Source: Magicicada septendecula
Lineage: Eukaryota; Arthropoda; Insecta; Hemiptera; Cicadidae
NCBI GenBank assembly: GCA_034769895.1
Contig: CM068369.1
Coordinates: forward strand, 430,119,479-430,183,478
DNA: 64,000 nt
Direction of reading: 5' to 3'
How positions within the stretch are numbered: position 1 is the stretch's first letter; each line of letters starts with the position of its first letter. The notes under the pieces are model-generated. The model saw only the letters and a program-made list of their open reading frames with translations. It made no database searches and was not told the origin of the DNA. Both the position numbers and the translations under genes were made by a program. Positions 1-15,200 of this stretch are shown here, piece after piece.

Positions 1-2707
1 CTTTATTTAATGATGTTAATAAATAAGTGTTTATTTTATCCAGAATATATGCGTTCATTATTGTCAAAGTTACCTCAGAACAAGAAAGTAATGGCACTTG
101 AATGATTTATAGTAGTTTTTATTAATTTATACAATAATTAGAGTCTCAATGCAGTAATTATGCTAACATAAAAGAACTAACGTATCACTTAGCTTCAATC
201 AGTTGATATGAGTAACCTAATTGAGTGATTACACGATCTCATTTTACAAATTAGTATAATTACATAATTAATTAATTATTGTTGGCATAATTAATCCCCA
301 ATTGAAGTTGTATTTGGCGCTCCAGAACGCGGGGCGTAATAGGGATCGACTCCTTATATCATTGTATTTGGCTCCCAAAGAACGTGGGGCTCGGCAATCA
401 CAGATTAATTAATTAAATCACGGTTAGCATAATAAATAATTGCATAATCTTTGTAACCCGGCGTCCGTGATGTCTTCTATCATTCTCATGATGAATGGTG
501 GAATGCCCCACACGGAAACCGAACAGTTCGCGGACCAGCACGTCAAAGTATATTAGATGACCTCGTACACGACGATGTAGTAGACACTCAAAAAACCTAG
601 GACGTACTTAGCAAAGCGATAGAAACAGAATATAAATTTGTTATAAAATTTATAAGCGCATGAGTAATAAATCTGGTCATCCTTGAAAGTAAAAGTGAAC
701 TGAAGTGAATGTGACCTAGAAAATGACTCTAAGTACCTGGCGAGAATAATTAAAGCTACAGAATAAAAATCCTACGTGAATAAATGTTTAGTTGTTTAAC
801 GTGTAACAGGTACAAGACATGCTGAGAAAAAATAAGCGAATGTAGTCAGTACGGTCAAAAATGAGCGAGCAGCAAGTAAGCGAAATACAGTTTGAATCGG
901 TGGGAGTATATAAGGAAATTACAGAAGCAAACAGGTAAAAAATATAATGAAACTATTAGAGACAGAATTAAGGTTTGTGGTGGAGGCAGTTTTGATTATC
1001 GTCAAACGAACAAAATGTATACGACGCAATATGGAAAAGAGGTTACAATTTTACATCTTATTGTATCGCTTTCTTAGGAAGTAAAAGCAAATTGAGAGCG
1101 CTTTGTGGTTTTCTCTAAATTAACTAAATTCCATGTTAATAACTCTAAGCGCTGGAGTCAAAAGATTAGCCAACTGTTGCCCAAAGAGGAAACGTATAAG
1201 AAAATTATGACGTCAAACCGAATAAAGGTGCGATTTAAATTTTAGTTGGTTGTTCAAAGTTAAAGAAAAAATAATAAACATGTTCAGGAAGTGATGACTA
1301 AAAAATTGTGTTTGTATTAGTTTAAGCACTGATGAGAAGAAATTTCATGAGACATAAATTTGAACTGTTTGTTTACAGAATGGAATGGGCAAGAAATATT
1401 GAAAACGGGAGAACATGTGCTGATGACACTATAGGGTATTTACATTGTCTTTGTTTACGGTAAACTGTAACTTCATCAATCCGAAAAAATGAAGTCAGAA
1501 AGATGCAATGCGTTAATATAATTATCCTCCTATTTTTCTTCTACTTACGCCTAAATTAATAAAGTAGACCTATTTAATTAAAAACTGCAAGAAAATCTAT
1601 TTTTATTTATTTTCATTGCTATAAGGTTAAACGACTGCAGTCAGTTACAAAAAGTGTGATCAAAACATTGTCGTGTCAGCTACAAACACAGACAGCGTCT
1701 ATCAAAGACTGAAGAGATGAAGGCTTACGCCTGGAATGGTAATGCGTACGGCTGTGTCCAATATTTATACAATATTGGGACAAATCAACTTTCTCTGTCC
1801 ATATTTTTGCATATTTACACTCTACATACTAAACATATATGACAGAATTCCGCGCTCGATTCTCTCACCATTCATCATATGTTCTCTCGATACATAGCCA
1901 TCAGAACGGTTTGCGAGTTACTAAAGACAACACTCCTGTTTCACAGACATCGAAGTATTAGATAGCAATGCTTGGTCTTTTAACGAGCTGTTTTTACTCG
2001 CTCGGTTGGCACATGTGGGATATCACCAAACCAGAATATTGGAAGAAAGAAGTTACTCGCACAAATAAAAAAGTTACATTTAATTGTAACCTCGTCGAAG
2101 TTTGAACAGGAACGTTCCTGGTTGTCAGACGCCTTCACCTTTTTAAATTGTGCACTAAAATGATGTAATATTTCAATGACTCCTGAATGTACTGAAGTAT
2201 AGGAACTACAGACGTGCATACGTTCGAAACTACCGTTTAAGTTCTGAATAGCACACTACTGAATCCGGCTTTTAATGAGAAACTTATAATTATTACACGG
2301 TATATATTTTATAATATGGACTAATAATTTCACGTCACGTCTGTCCGCTCTCTCAACATCGTACTCGAAGTACGACACGGTCTGTTTGTGTGATCTCGAC
2401 CTTACCTCCATATAGCCGACGCACATAAGAGGAAGAATTTAACTAAACAAAGACAGCCGAGAATATTCTTCTCTACAGACAATATACAAATTTCCCTCTG
2501 ACTGTCGTATACGATGGTAGTCTCGTTTCTTCATTAAAATGAAATCGAAATCACTACAGTCTTTCATGGAAATCGAATTCAAAGTAACAACTGGTTGCCA
2601 CGGATTAGGTCAGTTGCGACCTAGTTAAAGTGCGGGGACGCAATTGACCGGGTAAGAACAGGTAAAAACATTGTTTCATTGCACCTAACCGAGACCAAAA
2701 GTGAATG
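1..2707. other. Gene-free AT-rich DNA with weak LTR-element traces
   Basis: I see no convincing gene here. Around 341-400 two similar GC-rich strings (TTTGGCGCTCCAGAACGCGG and TTTGGCTCCCAAAGAACGTG) resemble the primer-binding site that follows the 5' LTR of many insect Gypsy-type elements. A short frame opens at the ATG at 861 and stops after about 26 codons. These may be remains of a decayed LTR element, but no gag or pol domain survives. The rest is AT-rich and stop-laden in all frames. Confidence 0.4.
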
Positions 2708-6385
<3,678 letters not shown>

Positions 6386-6438
<53 letters not shown>

Positions 6439-6456
6439 AACACACACACACACACA
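6386..6456. repeat. (CT)n-(CA)n microsatellite
   Basis: About 42 bases of CT dinucleotide run into an imperfect CA/CACACAAA tract. It has the same CT-then-CA order as the larger microsatellite at 2708, a common arrangement of simple repeats. No coding role. Confidence 0.95.
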
Positions 6457-6694
6457 TGTATATCATAACTATAAAGTACAAATTTTTCGGACAATTTATA
6501 AGTGATACTCTAGTAAATTATAATCTGAAAATATCGTTAGAAAACTATAAGAGATATAGCCTAAAGTAAATTTTGTTTTCAAGACTGAAAGTTTGACGTT
6601 TGAAGTGTACTGGTTGAGTTGAAAAAAGGTGAGGTTATAAACTATAAAGTTTTCAGATCCTTGGATTTCGTTGTCCATGACGTGTCCGTTACTT

Positions 6695-6869
6695 AACTAA
6701 ATATCACTATAGTTTGACGACTCGGAACACTAAGTTTTTTGGAATCGGAACACCTTCTGATGAAGCCTTCTAAAGGTGAAAGCCGGTTTAGGCTGTAAGG
6801 TAAATCTTTACGACTTTACTTATAAAAAACTATATGTTCCGAGTCGTCAAACTATAGTGATATTTAGTT
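6695..6869. mobile_element. 175-bp foldback element with 35-bp perfect inverted repeats
   Basis: Bases 6695-6729 (starting AACTAAATATCACTATAGTT) and 6835-6869 are perfect reverse complements over 35 bases, enclosing about 105 bases. Such short non-coding elements with long inverted ends are usually MITEs or foldback elements. No clear target-site duplication could be fixed at the borders. The interior is unusual in that it contains a hammerhead-ribozyme-like core (annotated separately), which suggests that it may derive from a ribozyme-bearing retroelement such as a Penelope-like element or retrozyme rather than a plain DNA-transposon MITE. Confidence 0.75.
6752..6801 (+). ncRNA. Hammerhead-ribozyme-like motif
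   Basis: The order of parts matches a type I hammerhead: stem I strand ACCTT (6752-6756), core CTGATGA (6757-6763), hairpin GCCTT-CTA-AAGGT (6765-6777, stem II), core GAAA (6778-6781), short hairpin GCC-GGTTTA-GGC (stem III, 6782-6793), and stem I return strand AAGGT (6797-6801). Two departures weaken the call: an extra A between CTGATGA and stem II, and TGT rather than a clean NUH triplet before stem I. It may be a decayed or atypical ribozyme. Hammerheads are known in Penelope-like elements and retrozymes; assignment to either is inference. Confidence 0.45.
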
Positions 6870-9039
6870 TTCAGATCGATAAAATTGTAGTTGTAATTCG
6901 TTGAAAAACGTCAGTTTACAACTTATAGAAACCGTTTAATTAAAAGTCTTTAAAGGGTTTATATTATAACACGATACTAATTAGTATAAAAACAAAAGTT
7001 TAGTAATTGGATAAATGAAGAAGAAACTAAATCTCTATTTGTTTAATGTGCGACTCGGCTTTTCATCTTCACATTTATAGTTATATTAAAGTTATAAGAT
7101 CGTTTGGCGTAACAGAGATGCTTATTGTATTTTACACATTAATTTAGTGAAAATATCTATTTCACATAAAACACCAAAATACCAAGATTGGAGCATATTT
7201 CTTTATCTGGAGCATAACTGATAAATGTTTAGTGCTTTCAGGCTTCATGACCTCTTATCGGGGCTTTGTAGACGGCTTTCTGTTTTGTAAGTTTGTAGTG
7301 TATCTTACTTTCCTTAAATCTAACCAACAAAGTCAAAACTATTTCAATGAAAATGGGTCCAATAAATTTTCGTCCGTGTGAATTGATGCCATCCACGTAA
7401 ACGAATTTTAATTTATCTAGACTCTCGGTGCCATCCGATACTATAATCTGATGACTAGTCACCACTCTACGTGGTTAGTAACCAGAAGATGGAACAAGTG
7501 TTAAAACGCTCGTAACACTGAAATTCATTAACGTGGCTTGCTAACAACGTTGGGAAAAGTGCCATAAACACTTCAAGAATATCGTATTCAAATAAATTTT
7601 TCATTTTTGCTCTGTAGCATTTACACCAACATTTGAAAATGCCTGTGCGCTCGTTCACATTTGCGTACGAACCATTGTAAATTAAAAATTCGTTATTCGT
7701 TGATTCGCCGATGTTGTCAGATAAAAATTAGGAACAGAATTGTGGAGCAAACTAGTATTATTGAGAATAATTTGATTTGTATCAAAACTTATGTTTACTA
7801 TCGCCATGGAACGAGTTTAGTAAGCCGGCTTTGGAAGGTAGTCAACGAATTTTGATTACGTGAATATGTTTAAATTAACGTATACTCATTATATTACAAT
7901 GTTTGCAATGTCGTTGCAGCATTGCGAGTAGGACTATATTTGCTTTAAGTATGACTTCACAAACTCATCGACTATATTGATTACCGTTGTTTACAATAAA
8001 TAGCACATATTAGACCATTTTATAAGTGAAGAAACTTGATGAATTAAGTGTAGGTACGTGGAGAAAAGAGAGTATAAGATAAGTGATTATTTTAGAGTCT
8101 CTGTTGATTGGTCTTTTATAAACAAATTCAACCACGGAGAACATTTTAAATATTATTTTAGGATTGTTTATGAGAGGAGTATAATCTTAAGTCTTGTTAT
8201 ATATGTAATTTTTTTATAACTTTAATGCCTGTTAGTTTGTTTTTATAAAAATAAGATTAATAATAAATTTTACAAAATATTGTTGCTGCCTAAGTCTACC
8301 TTAAATAGGGTTGGTACTTTTACATTTAGGATTTCTGGGTACGTTTCAGAACACTCTACGGTTCCAGTAGGCCAGTTATTAGCATAAACGTATATAATTA
8401 CAAAAGCCGGTGATCGATATAAAACTGTCCTGTGCATTTAATTATTTCTGCGTTTTATATTCCAGCTTAGTTAATGAGTGTTTCAATATCCAGTAATCTT
8501 TAAATGACTGTATATTACACAGAGTGAACCGATCAAAACGGAAAAATTAAATTATGTAAATTAGTACGTTGATTATTCAATGTCAGTTGGGTGCGTTGAT
8601 ATAATTTATATTCAGCTTTTCTTACCAGAATAATTTGAGCTTTGTGCTAATAATCAAGCGCTGTTTTGAGTAACTGGAGCTGTTTATTCAACTAGTAACA
8701 TATTTATAACCTTAGATCCTTATAGTGTATAACTTATCCTCAGTAAACTATTCTTTGAGTAACGGGCGCTAATGACGTCTTGTGCACACAACTAAACACG
8801 TAACACTAATCCACTAACCTAATACTTCATACAAAAGGCACCATCACACTCTTTTCCAACTTCATAATAACCTTTTACACTTAATTTTGTTACAAATACG
8901 TCGATTACAAGTTTCAGAAAATTTATTTTACCAGAATTGTCTGAAATACCAATATTACTTTTGAATACAATTAATAATATTGAATTAATAATTAATAATA
9001 ATGATAATAAATAATAAATTTTTAGTAATTAATAATAGC
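6870..9039. other. Gene-free AT-rich DNA
   Basis: No supported gene on either strand. Towards 8970-9057 the sequence becomes a low-complexity TAAT/AATAAT tract into which the downstream LINE inserted. Confidence 0.6.
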
Positions 9040-9057
9040 TAATTAATAATTAATAAT
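9040..9057. repeat. Candidate target-site duplication, LINE 3' side
   Basis: The 18-mer TAATTAATAATTAATAAT sits directly beside the T-run that marks the LINE poly(A) end. The same 18-mer occurs at 12019-12036 at the other end of the element. Because both lie in TAAT-type low-complexity DNA the match could be partly fortuitous. Confidence 0.6.
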
Positions 9058-9255
9058 TTTTTTTTTTGGGGGGGGGAGGAAAAATGCATTATGCACCATA
9101 AGGAGACACCCGGTTGGTCTTCCGGTGTGTGGGACTCGCACCCACCAAAAAACTCCACTTTACAGGCAGGGAACCCCCCCCTGGAACAACTATTCGTATG
9201 GCTTCAGGGTGGCACCTCGTATTGCGCCTACTAGGCTTCTACAGCTTTGTCTATA

Positions 9256-9861
9256 TCATCGACTTGTGAGAGGGTCCAGTTCAGACTTCTTCTTCCGTAG
9301 GACCATCCTCACGAAGGTCACAACAAAGTCCCAGTTCTCTTTGCTGCTGAGCATGACGCCTATGATGTTATCAGGCGTCATGGGGCCAATCTCCGATTCC
9401 AATCCTCGCCTCTCCAGCACCCACCGTTGACACTCGAAGAAAGTGTGATGAGCGTCATCAGAGTCTGAGTCGCCGTACACGCACGACGGATCCTCCATCT
9501 TACCCATCCTTTGCAGGTATGCACAGAAATAACCATGCCCTTTCAGGAATTGAGTAAGGTAATAATCTACCTCACCGTGCGTTCTGTCCACCCATTCAGG
9601 GAGGTTCCCAATCAACCTCGCCGTCCACCTGGCTCGACTCTCCTGCTCCCATCGTAGTTGCCAGCTCCGCATGGAGTGTGCCCTGGCCACTGTTCTTGCT
9701 TCTACGATCCCCAAGTCTTCCTTGGTCTCGTAGACCCTCCTCCGCTCCTCGGCCATCAGATCTTTTGGCATTACTCCAGCGACGACCAACACTGCTGGTT
9801 TCGACACCGTTCTGTAGGAGCTTGCTATTCGAAGTGTTCCTCTTCGTTGTACCGCGGCCAT
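9256..9861 (-). pseudogene. LINE ORF2 C-terminal region
   Basis: The 201-residue frame matches the region downstream of the RT in R1-like LINEs. It opens with a basic segment ending in SYRTVSKPAVLVVAGVMP, continues through a Trp/Arg-rich stretch with WVDRTHGEVDYYLTQFLKGH, and has a Cys/His cluster (C at VYGDSD region, HHTFFEC) of the kind that forms the terminal zinc finger. It is separated from the RT frame by a frameshift and stops between 9862 and 9937, and it ends close to the element's 3' UTR. It is a fragment of a formerly continuous ORF2. Confidence 0.8.
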
Positions 9862-9937
9862 CTGCTTGAGGTATTTTTCTTGCTTCAGTGCGTCGGCCCA
9901 GATTCTCCGTAGAGAAGAATCGAGTTGGTCACCGACA

Positions 9938-10825
9938 TCAACAGTCCCCGTCTTCCCGCAGCTGGGCCTCTGATGGCAGCTGATTTGCCATTAGCCTGCT
10001 CAGCGCAGCAATGACCTTAGCGGCTTTCTCCGAGGAACATCGCATTTGCTCCCAATAGGAGAGCTTAGTATCCAGGTGCACCCCCAGATACTTCACCGCT
10101 GGCTGTGATGTTATCGCTTTTTCCCCACCACGAACTGTGTAATTGTGGGTATACGTCATCGAGTGAGCAGCACCATCTCTGTCTTCTCCGTCGCAAGGCT
10201 CAGGCCGTTGTTCTTCCATCCAGGTGCGGACCCTGCGCATGACCTGGTTCAGCATGCGCTGCGCCTCCTCTGCGTCTCTCGCGGTGATCACGGCAGCCAC
10301 GTCATCAACATATGCTACCAGAAAGGTATCGTCTGGCATCTCCAGCCGGAGGATTCCATCATAGAATGCCTTCCACAGGTCGGGCCCCAAGATAGAGCTC
10401 TGAGCTACTCCTCCTGTTATTTTTCTGCTACGTGGCCCATCTGCTGTGTCGTACCGGAGTTCCCTCTCCCTCAGGTAACTTCGTATTATCCGGAGAAGGT
10501 AGTCCGGCATTTGAAAGACGTCCTCCAAAGCCGCTAGCAAGTCTGTCCACCTGGCCGAATTAAAGGCGTTGCGTACGTCCAGTGTAACGAGTAGCACCGT
10601 ACTTCTGGAGAAGTAATTACCCCGCTGGGCCACGTGGATGGCATTCAAGATCCCTTGTATGGCTCCAGTGGTGGATCTGGCCGTTCTGAACCCGTACTGC
10701 CTCGCTGACAGATCTCTCGCATCCCAAATAGCCGCTACTAGGTGAGGCCTGAGTAGACGTTCCAGTAGATTCCCCACCGTGTCCAGCAAACAAAGTGGTC
10801 TGTATGCGACGGGGAATTCTGGTCG
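9938..10825 (-). pseudogene. LINE reverse transcriptase fragment
   Basis: This frame, open from about 10825 with its first ATG at 10789 (283 residues from there), covers the RT fingers and palm. Motif A is LVTLDVRNAFNSARW with the metal-binding Asp near residue 71. Motif B is GVAQSSILGP. Motif C is AYVDDVAAV with YVDD near residues 160-163. After about residue 195 the frame departs from the family pattern, which indicates a frameshift in the thumb. Upstream, the sequence EFPVAYRPLCLLDTVGNLLE joins straight to gag-like sequence, so the first half of ORF2 including the endonuclease is deleted. Confidence 0.85.
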
Positions 10826-10829
10826 CTAT

Positions 10830-11390
10830 TCTCTTTGCTGGCGAGGTTTTGCCACGCTTCCTCCTCCTTTCCCTGGTTGTCGGGGTTTTGCTCTCCTTCC
10901 CGGGCTCCTTCTTCTGTAGCCGCCTTTTCCCTTTGCTGACTGATCTCCTGGACTGCACCACCTGCCATGTAGTGGGTGTGTTTCTTTGACCTTCTTCTTA
11001 TCTGTGGTCCTCTGTGGAAAGGGGCTGGTGGCAGCTCGCTTGCTGCCACCTTCCGCAGAAAACGAAGCCACACTTTTTTAGCCCTCCTCCGTCTGTGTGG
11101 CACGGTCTGCTCCATTCAGCCGCTTTGGTGCTCGCAGGGATTCGAGAACTTCAAACGCCTCTCGTAGTTTGGACAGGCCAGATTTCACCTCCATTGAGAT
11201 GTTTTTCTGCCTCTCCGTGGCAGTCTTCATGTTGTTGAGAAGAGAGAGACAGTATCGCCACATCTCCCCCTCGTTGTTCGTGTCCGGCACCCTCTGTTCA
11301 TCTGCAGAGCTCTTGCCTGCAGGCATCTTCTGGGCAGTTGTTTGCCCCACCTCTCTCTGTGTACTCCCCGAAGGAGTCCTTTGCATCCGC
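10830..11390 (-). pseudogene. LINE ORF1 (gag-like) fragment
   Basis: Two overlapping minus-strand frames (about 11386-11078 and 11115-10830) carry a hydrophilic protein with a predicted coiled-coil stretch (NMKTATERQKNISMEVKSGL) followed by a highly basic region. This fits the N-terminal half of an R1-type ORF1 protein. The C-terminal CCHC knuckles expected in such proteins are absent because the sequence jumps into the RT at about 10828. A frameshift near 11090 separates the pieces. The assignment rests mostly on position and character. Confidence 0.55.
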
Positions 11391-12018
11391 GAGCTCTTCG
11401 CAAAGGGGTTCGGCGTTCCTTCTGCTGTATTGAGACTAGTGTTAGTATTAATTGTTTTTCCATATCATTATGTTACCAGCGCATCGTGTGCCAGGGGGCG
11501 GGCCCCAATAGCCAGGAACGGGTATACACTAGGCATAATAATTCCTACCCTAGTTCCCCAGGGCCTGGCTTACGCTTAGCCAATCCCGGAACTCGCCCGT
11601 AGCAATGCGGGTTCCGACACCCGCATGCAGTGCACACTCCTTGATCAAGGCCCGAGGTGGCTGGTCCCTGGCGCACTTCTGCATCGCGCCTCGGCAGAGC
11701 AAGCTCACATCAGCCCTTCCGAGATGGCGTGTAACTAACACGACATTCATCCAGGCACTCCCCGCGCAAGTGCAGGAGCCGTCGATCCAGAAGAAAGAAA
11801 TGAGGAAGAGCGAAGGACAGAAAGAAACGGAAGACCCTCAGCTCTCGAATACTCTAATAGCGTCGGGATCGGAAAATACAAGAGTCGGTCAAGGAAGACT
11901 GACAGAACAGATGAAAGAAAGGGACCTCACCCAAGACAAGTTGAAGCAAATTGAGAATCCAGCTAGGTGCCTGGGCTTGCCACACCCGTACCCACAAGTT
12001 GTGAGCCCCTGGTCGAGG
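11391..12018 (-). other. LINE 5' untranslated region
   Basis: GC-rich sequence upstream of the ORF1 fragment and inside the LINE boundaries. Short frames on both strands have no recognisable domain. It presumably held the internal promoter of the element. Confidence 0.5.
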
Positions 12019-12240
12019 TAATTAATAATTAATAATCTATAATTAATAATTAATAATCTATAATTAATAGTTAACAACTATTAATAATAAATAATTAATA
12101 ATTAATAACTATTAATAATAAATAATTAAGTGCTAACATGTAATTAGTAATTAATAACTAATAATTAATAATTTTAATTAATACTTAATAATTATTAATT
12201 GATAATTATTGCAAAATTATTATTAAATTTAATATTAAAT
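12019..12240. repeat. TAATTAATAA low-complexity tract, with LINE target duplication
   Basis: Repeats built on TAATTAATAAT continue from the LINE border. The first 18 bases (12019-12036) equal the 18-mer at 9040-9057, which supports insertion of the LINE into this tract. The sequence is otherwise simple AT repeat. Confidence 0.8.
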
Positions 12241-15200
12241 ATTACACATTTGAATTTATAACTTGGTTTATTATACTAAATCGAATAATACAGGTTTCTG
12301 TACCCCATTTTCTAAGCTTCTATTAATTCGCCGTAGGAGTTCTGGCTGTGAAGTGATACTGTACTTCTAAAACAGCTCTTTAAGTGCGATAACAAGAGTG
12401 AAAGTAAGCGGTTCAAAGAGAGTTTCCATCAAATATTAAGGCCTCGGAGTTAACAATACAACAGGTAATGGTGCTTTTTCTTTGCACTTAATTTTTACTC
12501 TTTTTACCATTTGTAATATTAGTGCTTTCCGATTAGTTATTTGTTTTAAAGTATGTACCTGTTCTTTCATTACTTTTGTCTTCGGATTTTGCTTTTTTAC
12601 GTTAACAATCGAATTTTTCATACTTAAAACGAACGAATTCTTTTGCAATTTCTTTCGGAATAAGAATTCACAGAATCTTTCATATTGCTAGTTTCCTTCG
12701 TTTCGGATGCCCTACTTCAGTCATATCTTGTGATTTTGCTTTATATATTACGTAGCTTCTAATATTTGATGGTACTCAGTATAGCCAATCATTAATCCCT
12801 AATCAACTCGCGGTATGCCTTACGTGTGCCTGAAAATGTCTTACGTTATGCCTTGTTCTTTGGTTTCCACAGTTCACTACCACTTCAGACACCACTGTTT
12901 CTAGGACAGCATGGAAGTAAAAATTTTAAATAACTGGAAATCAGTGGTCTTAATTTTTATTAACACCTCTATAAAAGTTTACGCACTGAGCCGTATAAAG
13001 TTTATAAAATTCATTAAGTTGGTAAATTCCAATACCATAGTTATAACAAATAAACTTGTAATAAGTAACAATAATTAACACAAAACTATTTGCAGAAGTG
13101 ACTCACTATTGCTCCCACCAGTTCTTTTGTAGTCATTGCCAACGTAATGAAGTTTGTAGAAAGGTCTACTACATTTGTTTACTCGTTTTTCATATAAGGG
13201 TTTTTCAAGTGCACTATTTAATAATTAATTTAGTTACAGAGATGAGTAACTAATTAATTTAATTAATTCACATTACTATGAGATGAGTTTTCGGCAGCAT
13301 GCAACAAGCCGCACGTACGTATTGTTTACGTCATCTAAACATTATTAAATGTCTACTTGATTTTCCCAAACGAAATAGGTGTTCGTACCAATTTTAGACT
13401 ATTAAGCGACTACTATTATAATTCGTTTAAACGAAATTCTGTTTCCAAGGCAGAAACACCTTAATTAGTTCTCTTCAAGCAGACGAGGTGAAGGGAAGTA
13501 TTTAGCTCTCTGCAGAAAAATTAATGTCATGACACTTCTTCATTATGAAATACCTAAGACATATGGAATTTTTATTATATATGCTTGTCGCTATTGAAAT
13601 GCGGAATTGAGTTTAAACGACCAATACTATTACACACTGTGTGACGGTGTCCGTAAACGGCTTTTCTTTAGTTCAGTTACCCATTGTCGAACCCGCAGGC
13701 CTATACACAGCCGTTCAAAGGCACACACAGAGTAGATAACACACGCACGCGCACACCCGCACAAACACATCGTCACACGTACACGTACACACGCACGCAC
13801 TTACAATCAACATCTCCCTTATTTCACCCACGTTTTATTCAGGTCTTCTACTCATCCCTGCAACATATCCACTTATCTCCCTTAATTCTAGTTAATTCAC
13901 CAAATTATACATACGTAGTGGATCATTTTTCTAACGATACTGTTAGTTTTTATGAAGTCCATGCTATTCAAACCCTTGGTGCCCAACGTCATAGATTCCT
14001 TGGCAGCACATTGGTCTGTTCTAACCAAAACTCCCTCTTACAGTAACAACCTGAGCCTCAAACCTCTGAATTATTTCTGCCTCCTCGTTGTCAGACACGT
14101 TGATATTTTCGGTACCAACTCCGGTTATCTTCTTTATTGACTTTGCACAACCACTACTACCTTACCTCCTACACAACGCCCTATCCTCCTTCTTATACTT
14201 TGGTGTTTTCCCACCACCAACTTTCCTACTCATAAACTTCCATACTTTGGTCTTCTTAACTTGTCTCCTCCTTTGTCCTTCCTATACACAATTTAACCAT
14301 TCCTACGTCACCTACTTCTTTTCCTACCAACTCCTAACTGCTTTTCTCACTTCTTCCCTATATAATGCATATTAGTTAAATTGTTCATGTATACATATCA
14401 CACTTCACCCTATACACAAATGTTTACATTTCTTTTATTTATTTTGTGGCAGTCATAGTAATAGAACTTTGTACAAAGCGTTAAAAGGATTGGTGCAAAA
14501 CGTGCAAGGGTTATATTTGCTGTAGAAAAACAGGAAATAAAATCATAGTAATATGCGATGTAAATTATGTTATTTTAAACTTATAACTTGTAATAAAGTG
14601 AAATGTGTTTCTTTATTCAAGTGTGTATGCTATCAATTATGACTGTTACATTTACTGTTGTCAGCAAAGCAGTCATTAAGTTATTGTTGATTGGTCTGGC
14701 CTGGTCATGTAGTTACTGTCAACTATTTTATCTACAGAATATTGTGTGTGATGGTTGCGGACACACATATATTACGATATAAATAAATAGATAAGAACAT
14801 AAAATTACTTACAACGAAAATTACTAGATTGTAAGTCGTTTTTTAATTATGAAGCAATAAAAACTGTACCACTATCACTGCTGTTACTACTACCAATAGC
14901 TCTAACTTTATCACTTCTGTTGTAGCTACAATTGCTTTTTTTAGTACTAATATAGTTTTACAAATTTTATTATTATATTAATTCAGCATTAATTTTATTT
15001 GTGCTGCTTTTGTAAGTTTATCGTAATCTTATAATAATAAAAAATAATCATTATGAAAAACATATGCTTATTAGTAGCTGATTTTGATAACAATATGTCT
15101 TATAAAAGCAATAAGAATTGAAAGTCATTATACAACCTTGTTATTGTGTTTGATAAACCAAAGTCATAACAAACTTTTCATCAGCCTTAAGTAAGATTTT

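Larger units (their letters stand above)
9058..12018 (-). mobile_element. Internally deleted non-LTR retrotransposon, R1/I type
   Basis: Read on the minus strand, the insertion begins at 12018 with a GC-rich 5' region, carries gag-like fragments (about 11390-10830), passes directly into the reverse transcriptase (10825-9938), and ends with a C-terminal region (9861-9256) and a poly(A) tail, seen as T's at 9058-9067. The GC content contrasts sharply with the AT-rich surroundings. The apurinic endonuclease, the end of gag and the N-terminal part of the RT are missing, so ORF1 is fused to mid-RT. An 18-bp repeat flanks both ends. The protein pattern suggests the R1/TRAS/I assemblage, but the exact clade is not fixed. 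The element is dead. Confidence 0.85.

Noticed and set aside
10145..10537. Plus-strand frame of 130 codons in the LINE
   Set aside because: Antisense shadow of the reverse transcriptase; no domain and no support.
11097..12021. Plus-strand frames of 138-160 codons in the GC-rich LINE 5' region
   Set aside because: They oppose the element's coding strand and lack recognisable domains; they reflect GC-rich sequence with few stops.
13684..14375. Three overlapping plus-strand frames of 60-120 codons
   Set aside because: Pyrimidine-rich, low-complexity compositions beginning in a CA-rich patch; no domain, no splice structure that I could support.
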